Of a DNA stretch of 6,977 nt, positions 1-5,696 are shown one piece after another (the stretch's first letter is position 1; each line of letters starts with the position of its first letter). The position numbers were made by a program, and so were the translations under genes. The DNA comes from Thiobacillus sp. UBA2597 (lineage in GTDB: Bacteria; Pseudomonadota; Gammaproteobacteria; Burkholderiales; Thiobacillaceae), in assembly GCA_002339725.1 (NCBI GenBank), contig DDKN01000094.1:1-6977 (forward strand). Direction: 5' to 3'. The notes under the pieces are model-generated. The model did no database searches. It was not told the origin of the DNA and was given only the letters and a program-made list of their open reading frames with translations.

Positions 1-2391
1 CACGTCGAGGCCATCGCCCGCGCGGTGAAGAAGGCCGACGAGGTGCTGATCGCGACCGACCCGGACCGCGAGGGCGAGGCCATCGCCTGGCATTTGGCCG
101 AGATCCTGCGCGAGCGCAAGCTTTTGACCAAGAAGCCGCTCAAACGGGTGGTGTTTCACGAAATCACCGAAAGGGCAGTGAAAGAGGCCATTGCCCATCC
201 GCGCGACATCGCCATGGAACTGGTCAATGCCCAGCAGGCCCGGCGCGCCCTGGATTACCTGGTCGGCTTCAATCTCTCACCCCTGCTGTGGAAAAAGATC
301 AGCCCCGGCCTGTCCGCCGGCCGGGTGCAGAGCCCGGCGCTGCGCCTGATCTGCGAACGGGAGGAGGAGATCGAGCGTTTCGTCCCGCGCGAATACTGGA
401 CCATCCACCTCGACAGCCACCAGGGCCGGCAGAAGTTCGGCGCCCGGCTGACCCAGTTCGAGGGCGAGAAGATTCAGCAGTTCTCGATCGAGAACGAGGC
501 GCGGCAAAAACAAGTGGTGGAAGCGCTCACGCGCGCGGCCAACGGCTCGGTGACGGTGGCCAAGGTCGAGAAGAAGCGCAAGCAGCGCCTGCCCGCCGCC
601 CCCTTCACCACCTCCACCCTGCAACAGGAGGCCGTGCGCAAGCTGGGCTTTTCGGCCGAGCGCGCCATGCGCACCGCGCAGCAGCTGTACGAGGGCATCG
701 ACATCGGCGGCGGTGCGGTCGGTCTGATCACCTATATGCGGACCGACTCGGTCAACCTCGCGCAGGAGGCCATCGCCGAGATCCGCGCCTACATCGCCGA
801 GCACTTCAGCCGCGACTACCTGCCGGCCCAGGCGGTCGTTTACGCCAACAAGGCCAAGAACGCCCAGGAGGCCCACGAGGCGATCCGCCCGACCAGCATC
901 GCCCGCACCCCGGACAGCCTGAAGGATCACCTGGGCGCCGACCAGTTCAAGCTCTACGAGATGATCTGGAAGCGGGCCCTGGCCTGCCAGATGGCGCCGG
1001 CCCAGCTCGACACCGTGGCGGCCGACCTCGCGGCCGGCAGCGCCGGCGTCTTTCGTGCCACCGGCCAGACCATCGCCTTCGACGGCTTTCTCGCCGTCTA
1101 TCACGAGGATGCCGACGAGCCGTCGGAAGACGAGGAAGAGGCCAAACTGCCGCCCCTGAAGGAAGGGGAGACGTTGCCGGTGGACGCGATCCGCGGCGAG
1201 CAGCACTTCACCCAGCCGCCGCCCCGCTATTCCGAGGCCAGCCTGGTCAAAACCCTGGAGGAATACGGCATCGGCCGACCCTCGACCTATGCCAGCATCA
1301 TCTCCACCCTGCTCTACGACCGGGAGAACATCGGCCCTTATGCCGTTTTGGAGAAAAAGCGGTTCAAGCCCACCCCGATGGGCCGGCTGGTCAATTGCTT
1401 TCTGACCCATCACTTCGACCACTACGTCGACTACGGCTTCACCGCCCACATGGAAGACGAGCTGGACGACATCTCCAACGGCACCCGGACCTGGGTGCCG
1501 GTGATGCACGAGTTCTGGGACGATTTCGCCAACCAGCTGCAGGCGAAGGACAAGGTCGAACGCGGCTGTCCGATGGACGAAGCCTGTCCCAAGTGCGGCA
1601 AGACCCTGCTCTTGCAGGCCAGCAAGCGCGGCCTGTTCGTCGGCTGCAGCGGCTATCCCGCATGCGACTACACCCGGCCCTTCGGTGACGCCGCTTCAGC
1701 GGACAACGGCCGCGTGCTCGGCACCGATCCTGCCAGCGGGCTACCGGTCACCCTGCTCAACGGCCGTTACGGTTGGTATGTCCAGCTGGGCGAGCAGGCC
1801 GAGGGCAGCAAGGTCAAGCCGCGCCGCGCCAGCTGGCCCAAGGAACGGCCGGTGGAAACCGCCGATCTGGAGACCGCACTCAAGCTGCTGTCGCTGCCAC
1901 GCGAAGTAGGCACTCACCCGGAGACCGGCAAGCCCATCGTCGCCAACATCGGTCGCTTCGGCCCCTACCTGTTGCACGACGGCAAGTTCAAGTCCATTCC
2001 CAAGGCCTATGACGTCTACAGCGTCGATCTCAAGCAGGCCCTGGAGATCCTGGCCCTGCCGCCGGGCCGGCGTGGCGCCAGCGCCGACCCCGGGCGCGAG
2101 CTGGGCAAGCACCCGGCCGACGGCGCGCCGGTGGTGGTGAAGGACGGCCGCTATGGCCCCTATGTCCAGCACGGCAAGATCAACGCCACCCTGCCCAAGG
2201 ACTTCAAGCCTGACACCATCACCCTGGCCGAGGCCCTGGATCTGATCGCGGCCAAGGCGGCCAAAGGCCCGGCCGAGAAGAAGCCGGCGCGCAAGACGGC
2301 AGCGCAGGCCGCCGCCCAGGAACCGGCCAAGCGCGCCAAGGCGCCGGCGAAAAAGGCCGCCAGCCCACGCAAGACCGCCGCCAAGAAGTAG
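1..2391 (+). CDS. topA: DNA topoisomerase I (type IA), 5' end outside window
   Basis: TopA relaxes negatively supercoiled DNA by cutting one strand through a 5'-phosphotyrosine link. The frame is open from base 1, so the start lies upstream; by comparison with E. coli TopA about 90 N-terminal residues are missing, and 796 are visible. The Toprim acidic motif ATDPDREGEA has D20, D22 and E24 (visible numbering). QQARRALDYLVG begins at 78 and SPGLSAGRVQS at 101. The catalytic tyrosine is Y245 (codon 733-735) in GLITYMRTDS, with the conserved R247. One Cys4 zinc finger follows (C529, C532, C549, C555). Three TopA C-terminal repeats begin with GRYGWY (588), GRFGPY (651) and GRYGPY (716). The last 40 or so residues form a Lys/Ala/Pro-rich tail, probably for DNA binding. 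E. coli TopA has more zinc-finger units and fewer such repeats, so the C-terminus differs. The small downstream gene starts 6 nt after the stop and is probably co-transcribed. Confidence 0.98.
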   Translation, partial: HVEAIARAVKKADEVLIATDPDREGEAIAWHLAEILRERKLLTKKPLKRVVFHEITERAVKEAIAHPRDIAMELVNAQQARRALDYLVGFNLSPLLWKKISPGLSAGRVQSPALRLICEREEEIERFVPREYWTIHLDSHQGRQKFGARLTQFEGEKIQQFSIENEARQKQVVEALTRAANGSVTVAKVEKKRKQRLPAAPFTTSTLQQEAVRKLGFSAERAMRTAQQLYEGIDIGGGAVGLITYMRTDSVNLAQEAIAEIRAYIAEHFSRDYLPAQAVVYANKAKNAQEAHEAIRPTSIARTPDSLKDHLGADQFKLYEMIWKRALACQMAPAQLDTVAADLAAGSAGVFRATGQTIAFDGFLAVYHEDADEPSEDEEEAKLPPLKEGETLPVDAIRGEQHFTQPPPRYSEASLVKTLEEYGIGRPSTYASIISTLLYDRENIGPYAVLEKKRFKPTPMGRLVNCFLTHHFDHYVDYGFTAHMEDELDDISNGTRTWVPVMHEFWDDFANQLQAKDKVERGCPMDEACPKCGKTLLLQASKRGLFVGCSGYPACDYTRPFGDAASADNGRVLGTDPASGLPVTLLNGRYGWYVQLGEQAEGSKVKPRRASWPKERPVETADLETALKLLSLPREVGTHPETGKPIVANIGRFGPYLLHDGKFKSIPKAYDVYSVDLKQALEILALPPGRRGASADPGRELGKHPADGAPVVVKDGRYGPYVQHGKINATLPKDFKPDTITLAEALDLIAAKAAKGPAEKKPARKTAAQAAAQEPAKRAKAPAKKAASPRKTAAKK

Positions 2392-2397
2392 GCGGCG

Positions 2398-2772
2398 ATG
2401 GCGCACAAGGTCCTGCTTTCGGTCATCGAGCTATTGGGTTTTCCCAACCTGCGCCCGCTCTATGAGCGGCTGGGTTTCAAGGTGGCGACCGAATTCTCCG
2501 TGCGCAAGGGCATCGCCCTCATGCGCAAGACCCCGCCCGATGTGGTGGTGGCCGACTTCTTCTTCCAACCCGATTTCCGCGATCGCGTCAGCAACCTGGA
2601 ATCGCTGCTCGCCGCGGTCCAGAAGCTGCCCGGCTGCAAGACGGTGGTCTTCTATGAGCCCGCCCACCAGGCCGCACTGAACAAGCTGCAACAGCGCTTC
2701 CGGATCGACGCCGCCCTCACCCTGCCGGTAAAGGAAGCCGAGCTGGAGACCGTGCTGCGCGCCTGGCTCTAA
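2398..2772 (+). CDS. Small response-regulator receiver-like protein (hypothetical)
   Basis: This 124-residue protein has no name that I recognise. Its pattern resembles a CheY-like receiver fold: a beta strand ending in Asp (PDVVVADFFF, D53 at the phospho-acceptor position), a later strand KTVVFYEP (81-88), and a C-terminal LPVKEAELETVL (109-120) where K112 could stand for the conserved receiver lysine. The N-terminal strand KVLLSVIELLG lacks the acidic pair that binds Mg2+ in true receivers, so this is probably a pseudo-receiver or a divergent one. There is no output domain, signal peptide or membrane segment. The ATG lies 6 nt after the topA stop with only a weak GTAGGCGG-like ribosome site, which suggests translational coupling and co-transcription with topA. 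The fold assignment is inference from sequence pattern; the coding call rests on the intact frame and tight spacing. Confidence 0.8.
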   Translation: MAHKVLLSVIELLGFPNLRPLYERLGFKVATEFSVRKGIALMRKTPPDVVVADFFFQPDFRDRVSNLESLLAAVQKLPGCKTVVFYEPAHQAALNKLQQRFRIDAALTLPVKEAELETVLRAWL

Positions 2773-2834
2773 CCGGCGCTTGGTCACACCGGGCGGGCGC
2801 CAGCCCCTGTTTCACCTCACCCCGGCGACCCCAA
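2773..2834. other. Convergent intergenic gap, no clear terminator
   Basis: The plus-strand topA operon and the minus-strand ppiA end facing each other across these 62 bases. Bidirectional termination would be expected, yet only weak short stems can be drawn (GGCGC with GCGCC, GGGC with GCCC) and neither strand has a T-run after them. Rho-dependent termination is possible. The gap also contains TGTTTCAC at 2808-2815, a bare half of the parS sequence without its second arm. Confidence 0.5.
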
Positions 2835-3422
2835 TCACCTCGGTTCGGCCGGGCCGGGCAGGCGCTCCATTTTGGTGATCACGATGTCCACCCGCGGCAC
2901 GTCGTCGAAGGGGCCGACCCGCCCGGTTGGCACCTGGGCGATCCGGCCCACCACGTCCATGCCCTTCACCACCCGGCCAAACACGGCGTAGCCCCAGCCG
3001 TTCAGGCTTTTGCGGGTGTGGTCGAGAAAGCCGTTGTTGGCCACATTGATGAAGAACTGGGCGCTGGCCGAGTGCGGGTCCGGGGTCCGGGCCATGGCCA
3101 GGGTGCCCACGGTGTTCTTCAGGCCGTTGTCGGCCTCGTTCCGGATCGGCGGGCGGGTCGGCTTTTCCTTGAGCCCCGGCTCGAAGCCGCCGCCCTGGAT
3201 CATGAAGCCCGGGATCACCCGGTGGAAGATCGTGCCGTTGTAGAAGCCGGCGTCGACATAGGCCAGGAAATTCTGCACCGTGGCCGGGGCCTTGTCCGGA
3301 TACAGCTCGATCTCGACCGTACCCACATTGGTGCTCATCCGGACCAGGGGGTTGCCGGCGATGGCAGGCAGGGCGACGAGGGCGGTGACGGCGAGGAGGA
3401 CGCGCAGGGTTTTGCTGATCAT
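2835..3422 (-). CDS. ppiA: Exported peptidyl-prolyl cis-trans isomerase, cyclophilin family (PpiA-like)
   Basis: Cyclophilins catalyse cis-trans isomerisation of X-Pro bonds; this one should act in the periplasm. With the start chosen here the protein has 195 residues, close to E. coli PpiA (190). Residues 1-23 look like a Sec signal peptide: a short basic start (MISKTLR), a hydrophobic core, then LPAIAG, with cleavage near 22-23. The mature domain has FHRVIPGFMIQGG (67-79) with the catalytic Arg R68, the conserved SAQFFIN (120-126), and GYAVFGRVVKGMDVV (144-158) as in PpiA. The frame stays open 18 codons upstream, but this ATG is preferred because AAGGA lies about 5 nt before it and the signal peptide begins here. 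The upstream extension would include the parS-like palindrome read as FHVK. Convergent with the topA operon; 35 nt downstream of yoeB on the same strand, with no clear promoter of its own. Confidence 0.93.
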   Translation of the reverse strand: MISKTLRVLLAVTALVALPAIAGNPLVRMSTNVGTVEIELYPDKAPATVQNFLAYVDAGFYNGTIFHRVIPGFMIQGGGFEPGLKEKPTRPPIRNEADNGLKNTVGTLAMARTPDPHSASAQFFINVANNGFLDHTRKSLNGWGYAVFGRVVKGMDVVGRIAQVPTGRVGPFDDVPRVDIVITKMERLPGPAEPR

Positions 3423-3438
3423 TTGCTTCCTTGGGTTG

Positions 3439-3454
3439 GGTTTCACGTGAAACA
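3439..3454. other. Candidate chromosomal parS site (ParB-binding centromere)
   Basis: The 14 bases at 3440-3453 form the perfect palindrome GTTTCACGTGAAAC. The 16-base frame 3439-3454 matches the broadly conserved bacterial parS consensus TGTTTCACGTGAAACA at 15 of 16 positions; the only mismatch is G for T at the first base. ParB-CTP clamps load at parS, spread along flanking DNA, and guide origin segregation with ParA. The site lies in the 35-nt gap between the yoeB stop and the ppiA start. The nearby gyrB suggests an origin-proximal position, where most parS sites occur. Uniform-base expectation for this 14-mer in the window is about 6977/4^14, roughly 3 in 100,000. Binding itself is inferred. 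Confidence 0.85.
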
Positions 3455-3457
3455 GGC

Positions 3458-3721
3458 TCACTCGTAGTGGGTCCAAAGCCGGAGCACCTTCACCGTCCGC
3501 TCGGCCTCGAGCACCTGATAGACCAGACGATGCTGGATGTTGATCCGGCGGGAGTAGGCACCCGCCAGGTCGCCGACCAGTTTTTCATAGGGCGGCGGAT
3601 TCTGCAGCGGGTTTTCGGCCAAGACCGCCAGCAGGGTCTCGGCCTTGGGCCTTAGTCCGGCGGCGGCGAGTTTCCTGGCGTCCTTCTGGGCCTGGCGGGT
3701 GTAGACCAGGCGCCAGCTCAC
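3458..3721 (-). CDS. yoeB: YoeB/Txe family mRNA interferase toxin
   Basis: YoeB toxins bind the ribosome and cleave mRNA in the A site. This protein has 87 residues from a GTG start; E. coli YoeB has 84. The family's catalytic residues line up with E. coli numbering: E46 in PPYEKL, R65 in QHRLVYQV, and the C-terminal pair H85-Y86 (H83-Y84 in E. coli). The block GAYSRRINIQHRLVY (54-68) is the family hallmark. The frame is open further upstream, but GTG at 3721-3719 is chosen because it overlaps the antitoxin stop as GTGA, has GAGGA about 9 nt before it inside the antitoxin gene, and gives the family's normal N-terminus. Translation is therefore probably coupled to yefM. All expected active-site residues are present, so the toxin looks functional. 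The parS-like site begins just past its stop. Confidence 0.93.
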   Translation of the reverse strand: MSWRLVYTRQAQKDARKLAAAGLRPKAETLLAVLAENPLQNPPPYEKLVGDLAGAYSRRINIQHRLVYQVLEAERTVKVLRLWTHYE

Positions 3722-3960
3722 CAGCCGGGTTCCTCGGCGCAGCCTGCCACCGGGGTTTGCATGCCCTCGCGGATCGACTCGCGCATGCCGGGGACGGACA
3801 GCAGGAACAGGGTCTCCTGGATCGCAGCCCAATCCTGCTCCGATATCAGCACGGCATTGTTGCGCTTGCCGGTAATCAGGATCGGCTCATGCGACTGCGC
3901 CGCATCGTCCATGAGGCGGTAGAGATTGGAGCGGGCTTCGCTGGCGGTGATGGTGGACAT
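3718..3960 (-). CDS. yefM: YefM/Phd family antitoxin
   Basis: This is the antitoxin partner of the overlapping yoeB. YefM proteins bind and neutralise YoeB through a flexible C-terminus and repress their own operon through an N-terminal Phd-type DNA-binding fold. The 80-residue protein has the family start TITASEARSNLYRLMDDA (3-20), the strand HEPILITGKRNNAVLIS (24-40), and EQDWAAIQETLFLL (41-54). These correspond to E. coli YefM ISYSEARQNL, HAPILIT, AAVLMS and LEETAYLL. The C-terminal tail is short and holds a Cys and Pro-rich end (TPVAGCAEEPGW). ATG at 3960 is preceded by GGAGA about 5 nt upstream. The stop overlaps the toxin GTG by 4 nt. A promoter with two palindromes lies directly upstream, consistent with autoregulation. 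Confidence 0.93.
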   Translation of the reverse strand: MSTITASEARSNLYRLMDDAAQSHEPILITGKRNNAVLISEQDWAAIQETLFLLSVPGMRESIREGMQTPVAGCAEEPGW

Positions 3961-3985
3961 GGCGGTCTCCGAAAATCCAGCCTTA

Positions 3986-4013
3986 AGCGTACGCGGATGC
4001 GTACGCCTGTCAA
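3986..4013 (-). promoter_or_regulatory. yefM-yoeB promoter with two GCGTACGC operator palindromes
   Basis: On the minus strand TTGACA (4013-4008), a perfect -35 hexamer, is followed after 16 bp by TACGCT (3991-3986), which keeps the three most conserved -10 bases. Transcription would begin near 3979, leaving a leader of about 20 nt with the yefM ribosome site. Two identical 8-bp palindromes, GCGTACGC, lie at 3987-3994 and 3999-4006, their centres 12 bp apart. One covers much of the -10 and the other fills the spacer next to the -35. E. coli yefM-yoeB is known to use two palindromes with a TGTACA core at the same 12-bp centre spacing. Repression by YefM/YoeB is inferred from this. The whole element fits between the SDR stop and yefM. 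Confidence 0.75.
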
Positions 4014-4020
4014 GCCCGTC

Positions 4021-4707
4021 TTAGTCGTCGCCCACGGTGAACGAGCGGCCGTTGTCTTTGGGCCCGCGCTTGAGCAGCCAGGGCACGGCCTCGACCGCCC
4101 ATTGCTCGGCCGTGGGATAGGCGGCGGCATCCGCGCCGAAGCAGCTTTGCAGCATCTCGGTGTTGATGATGCCGGGCGAGAGCGGGATGGCAGCCATGCC
4201 GCGCGGCAGCTCCTGGGCCAGGGCCTGGCTCAGCCCCTCGATGGCCCACTTGCTGGCGCAATAGGGGGCGACCTGGGCGTCGGTCGAGCGGCCCCAGCCC
4301 GAGCTGAAGTTGCAGATCACCCCGTGCTTGTTCGCCACCATGGCCGGCACGAAGTGGCGGATGACGTTGGCCACCCCCTTGATGTTGACGTCGATCACCG
4401 CGTCGAACTCGGCCGCCGGCACCTCCCAGAGCGGGGCGAGCCGGTTGATCAGGGCGGCGTTGTTGAGCAGCAGGTCGGGCGGGCCGTAGCTGGCCAGCAC
4501 CGCCTGGGCCCAGTGCTTGACCGCGGCATCGTCAGTGACGTCGACCACGTCGAAGCGGTGGGGCGGGCCGTACTGCTTGTTCAGCTGGGCGATCGCCCTG
4601 GCGTCGCGGCCGCAGCCGAGCACGGTGTGGCCCAGGCGGACGAACTCGGCGGTCATCGCCCGGCCCAGGCCGCGGCTGACGCCGGTGATGAGGACGGTCT
4701 TTTTCAT
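4021..4707 (-). CDS. Short-chain dehydrogenase/reductase (SDR), classical type
   Basis: This is an NAD(P)-dependent oxidoreductase of the classical SDR family; substrate unknown. The 228-residue protein has the Rossmann glycine motif TGVSRGLG (8-15), NNAA (82-85), the structural Asn N108 in DVNIKG, the catalytic Ser S136 in NFSSGWG, and Y149-x3-K153 in YCASK, so the Asn-Ser-Tyr-Lys tetrad is complete. Arg12 within the glycine motif and Arg34 in GCGRD after the second strand favour NADP(H), which is inference. SPGIINTEM (177-185) is the usual post-catalytic segment. The length is slightly short for the family (about 250) because the C-terminal region is compact. The ATG is only 6 nt downstream of the hicA stop, with a weak ACGAG ribosome site, so it may be translated from the hicBA transcript. 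The yefM-yoeB promoter begins 7 nt past its stop. Confidence 0.92.
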   Translation of the reverse strand: MKKTVLITGVSRGLGRAMTAEFVRLGHTVLGCGRDARAIAQLNKQYGPPHRFDVVDVTDDAAVKHWAQAVLASYGPPDLLLNNAALINRLAPLWEVPAAEFDAVIDVNIKGVANVIRHFVPAMVANKHGVICNFSSGWGRSTDAQVAPYCASKWAIEGLSQALAQELPRGMAAIPLSPGIINTEMLQSCFGADAAAYPTAEQWAVEAVPWLLKRGPKDNGRSFTVGDD

Positions 4708-4713
4708 CTCGTT

Positions 4714-4926
4714 TTACAGATCGCTCGGTTCCAAGCCGGTGTGTTTGGCGATGCGCGCCAACATGCGCGGGCCGATCTCCTCGCCGTCGTGAAAGGCAAA
4801 CACGAAGTCGGGCCAACCCGGGCGGGAGAGGGTTTTATGCGAACCGGTCTGGCGTTTAACCGACCAGCCGATGCCGAGCAAGGCGGCGAGGACGCGTTTG
4901 GCCTTGGTCGAAGGCCACTGGCTCAT
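4714..4926 (-). CDS. hicA: HicA family mRNA interferase toxin
   Basis: HicA toxins have a double-stranded-RNA-binding-like fold and cleave RNA with a catalytic histidine. This 70-residue protein has the typical layout: an N-terminal helix STKAKRVLAALLGIGW (6-21), the strand VKRQTGSHKTLSRPG (23-37) with the active-site H30 in the G-S-H motif, the strand FVFAFHDGEEIGPRML (41-56), and the C-terminal helix ARIAKHTGLEPSDL. ATG at 4926 overlaps the hicB stop as ATGA, so translation is probably coupled. The N-terminus (MSQWPS) is a few residues longer than in compact HicA proteins. The catalytic His is present and nothing is truncated, so it looks functional. The SDR start follows its TAA by 6 nt. 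Confidence 0.9.
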   Translation of the reverse strand: MSQWPSTKAKRVLAALLGIGWSVKRQTGSHKTLSRPGWPDFVFAFHDGEEIGPRMLARIAKHTGLEPSDL

Positions 4927-5129
4927 GCCACGGCGAGGGTGATGCTGATCGGCATCGGGCGGCTCTCACCGCTCTCGATGCGCTCGGCCAGCGCGCGCAG
5001 GGCCAGGGCCTCGGCCTTGGCCATCGCCTCGTCCGCCGTCGCGCCATAGGTCAGCACGCCCGGGATTTCGGGCACCTCGGCCAGCCAACGACCGTCGGCC
5101 TCTTGCTCGTATTCGATGTGGAAATTCAT
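4923..5129 (-). CDS. hicB: HicB-like antitoxin, short form without DNA-binding domain
   Basis: This is the antitoxin partner of the overlapping hicA. The 68-residue protein consists almost only of the partial RNase H-like HicB fold: FHIEYEQEADGRWLAEVPEI (3-22), GVLTYGATADEAMAKAEAL (24-42), and the helix running to about 52. The family pattern of W-x-A-E-V-P-x-x-P-G followed by T-x-x-E-A is clear. Longer HicB proteins carry a C-terminal HTH or ribbon-helix-helix domain for autoregulation; here the chain ends after a short strand (PISITLAVA). Gene order is antitoxin then toxin, the reverse of E. coli hicAB. ATG at 5129 has GGAG about 6 nt upstream. The promoter appears to lie over the yaiI stop. 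Similar short HicB-like proteins are known, so this need not be a truncation. Confidence 0.9.
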   Translation of the reverse strand: MNFHIEYEQEADGRWLAEVPEIPGVLTYGATADEAMAKAEALALRALAERIESGESRPMPISITLAVA

Positions 5130-5158
5130 GGCGGCTCCAAACGGTGCGTTATGCGGAG

Positions 5159-5187
5159 ATTCTAGCCTGCATCGGGCAAAGACCCAA
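5159..5187 (-). promoter_or_regulatory. Possible hicBA promoter overlapping the yaiI stop codon
   Basis: On the minus strand TTGGGT (5187-5182) and TAGAAT (5164-5159) are separated by 17 bp. The -10 matches TATAAT at five of six bases, and the -35 has the TTG triplet. The first three bases of the -10 are the yaiI TAG stop. Transcription would start near 5152, about 23 nt before the hicB ATG. No convincing operator palindrome is seen beside it. This is a hexamer match only. Confidence 0.4.
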
Positions 5188-5656
5188 CACCACGGGCCTG
5201 CGTGTGCTTGAAGCCTTGCCGGGCCAGAAACCGGTCCAATTTATTGGCGAAGGCCTGGCGGTCGGCCTGAGACAGGGGCGGCGGGCCGCCGGTCTGCACC
5301 CCGCTGCCGCGCAGGCCGTCCATGAAGTCGCGCAGGTTGAGCGCCTCGCGGATGTTCTCTTTCGAGTAAAACTCGCCCCTAGGGTTGAGGGCGTGGCCGC
5401 CCTTGTCGATGACCTGGGCGGCGAGGGGGATGTCGGCGGTGATCACCAGGTCGCCCGGCTCGCAGCGGGGGGCGATCTCGGCATCGGCGACGTCGAAGCC
5501 GCCGGGCACCTGCAGGGCCTTCAGATAGGGGGAGGGCGGCACCCGCAAGAGCTTGTTGGCCACCAGGGTCAGCGGGCACTGGATGCGCTCGGCGGCGCGG
5601 AACAGGATGTCCTTGATCACCGCCGGACAGGCGTCGACGTCGACCCAGATGTGCAT
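5162..5656 (-). CDS. yaiI: UPF0178 family protein YaiI (YaiI/YqxD, PIN-like fold)
   Basis: This is a conserved protein of the UPF0178 family. Its biochemical role is not established; the family is generally placed with PIN/NYN-like nucleases because of its conserved acidic residues. The 164-residue protein closely follows E. coli YaiI: IWVDVDACP (3-11) with acidic D6 and D8, RAAER (20-24), LVANKLLRVPPS (31-42), GFDVADAEI (53-61), the hallmark GDLVITADIPLAA (68-80), ALNPRGEFY (89-97), RDFMDGLRGSGVQTGGP (109-125), and the C-terminal helix SQADRQAFANKLDRFL. It runs about a dozen residues longer than E. coli YaiI at the C-terminus (HTQARGVGSLPDAG). The ATG is 40 nt downstream of the gyrB stop on the same strand with a weak ribosome site and no obvious promoter or terminator in between, so read-through from gyrB is possible. 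Confidence 0.93.
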   Translation of the reverse strand: MHIWVDVDACPAVIKDILFRAAERIQCPLTLVANKLLRVPPSPYLKALQVPGGFDVADAEIAPRCEPGDLVITADIPLAAQVIDKGGHALNPRGEFYSKENIREALNLRDFMDGLRGSGVQTGGPPPLSQADRQAFANKLDRFLARQGFKHTQARGVGSLPDAG

Positions 5657-5696
5657 GGACTAACCGCACCTGCCCGTTTATCGACCCACAACGCAG

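Noticed and set aside
152..167. TGTTTCACG inside topA, resembling the left part of parS
   Set aside because: Only the first nine bases match; the right arm does not. It encodes the conserved TopA segment VVFHEIT, which explains it.
277..1509. Long minus-strand open frame (410 codons) opposite topA
   Set aside because: It is antisense to highly conserved TopA motifs. The translation is low-complexity in Gly, Leu and Val, as expected from GC-rich antisense frames.
2808..2823. TGTTTCAC half of parS in the topA-ppiA gap
   Set aside because: The second arm matches at only three of eight bases and there is no dyad symmetry, so it is not called as a site.
2773..2834. Possible bidirectional intrinsic terminator
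   Set aside because: Stems are at most 4-5 bp with long loops, and no T-run follows on either strand.
3423..3476. 18-codon upstream extension of ppiA
   Set aside because: The downstream ATG has a good ribosome site and opens directly into a signal peptide. The extension would bury that peptide and overlap the end of yoeB.
3722..3832. N-terminal extension of the YoeB frame
   Set aside because: It overlaps yefM out of frame. The GTG at 3721 gives the family-standard length and catalytic numbering and the usual 4-nt overlap.
3757..5049. Long plus-strand open frame (430 codons) across the toxin-antitoxin and SDR region
   Set aside because: It is antisense to yefM, the SDR, hicA and part of hicB, all of which have clear family motifs. 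Its own translation shows none.
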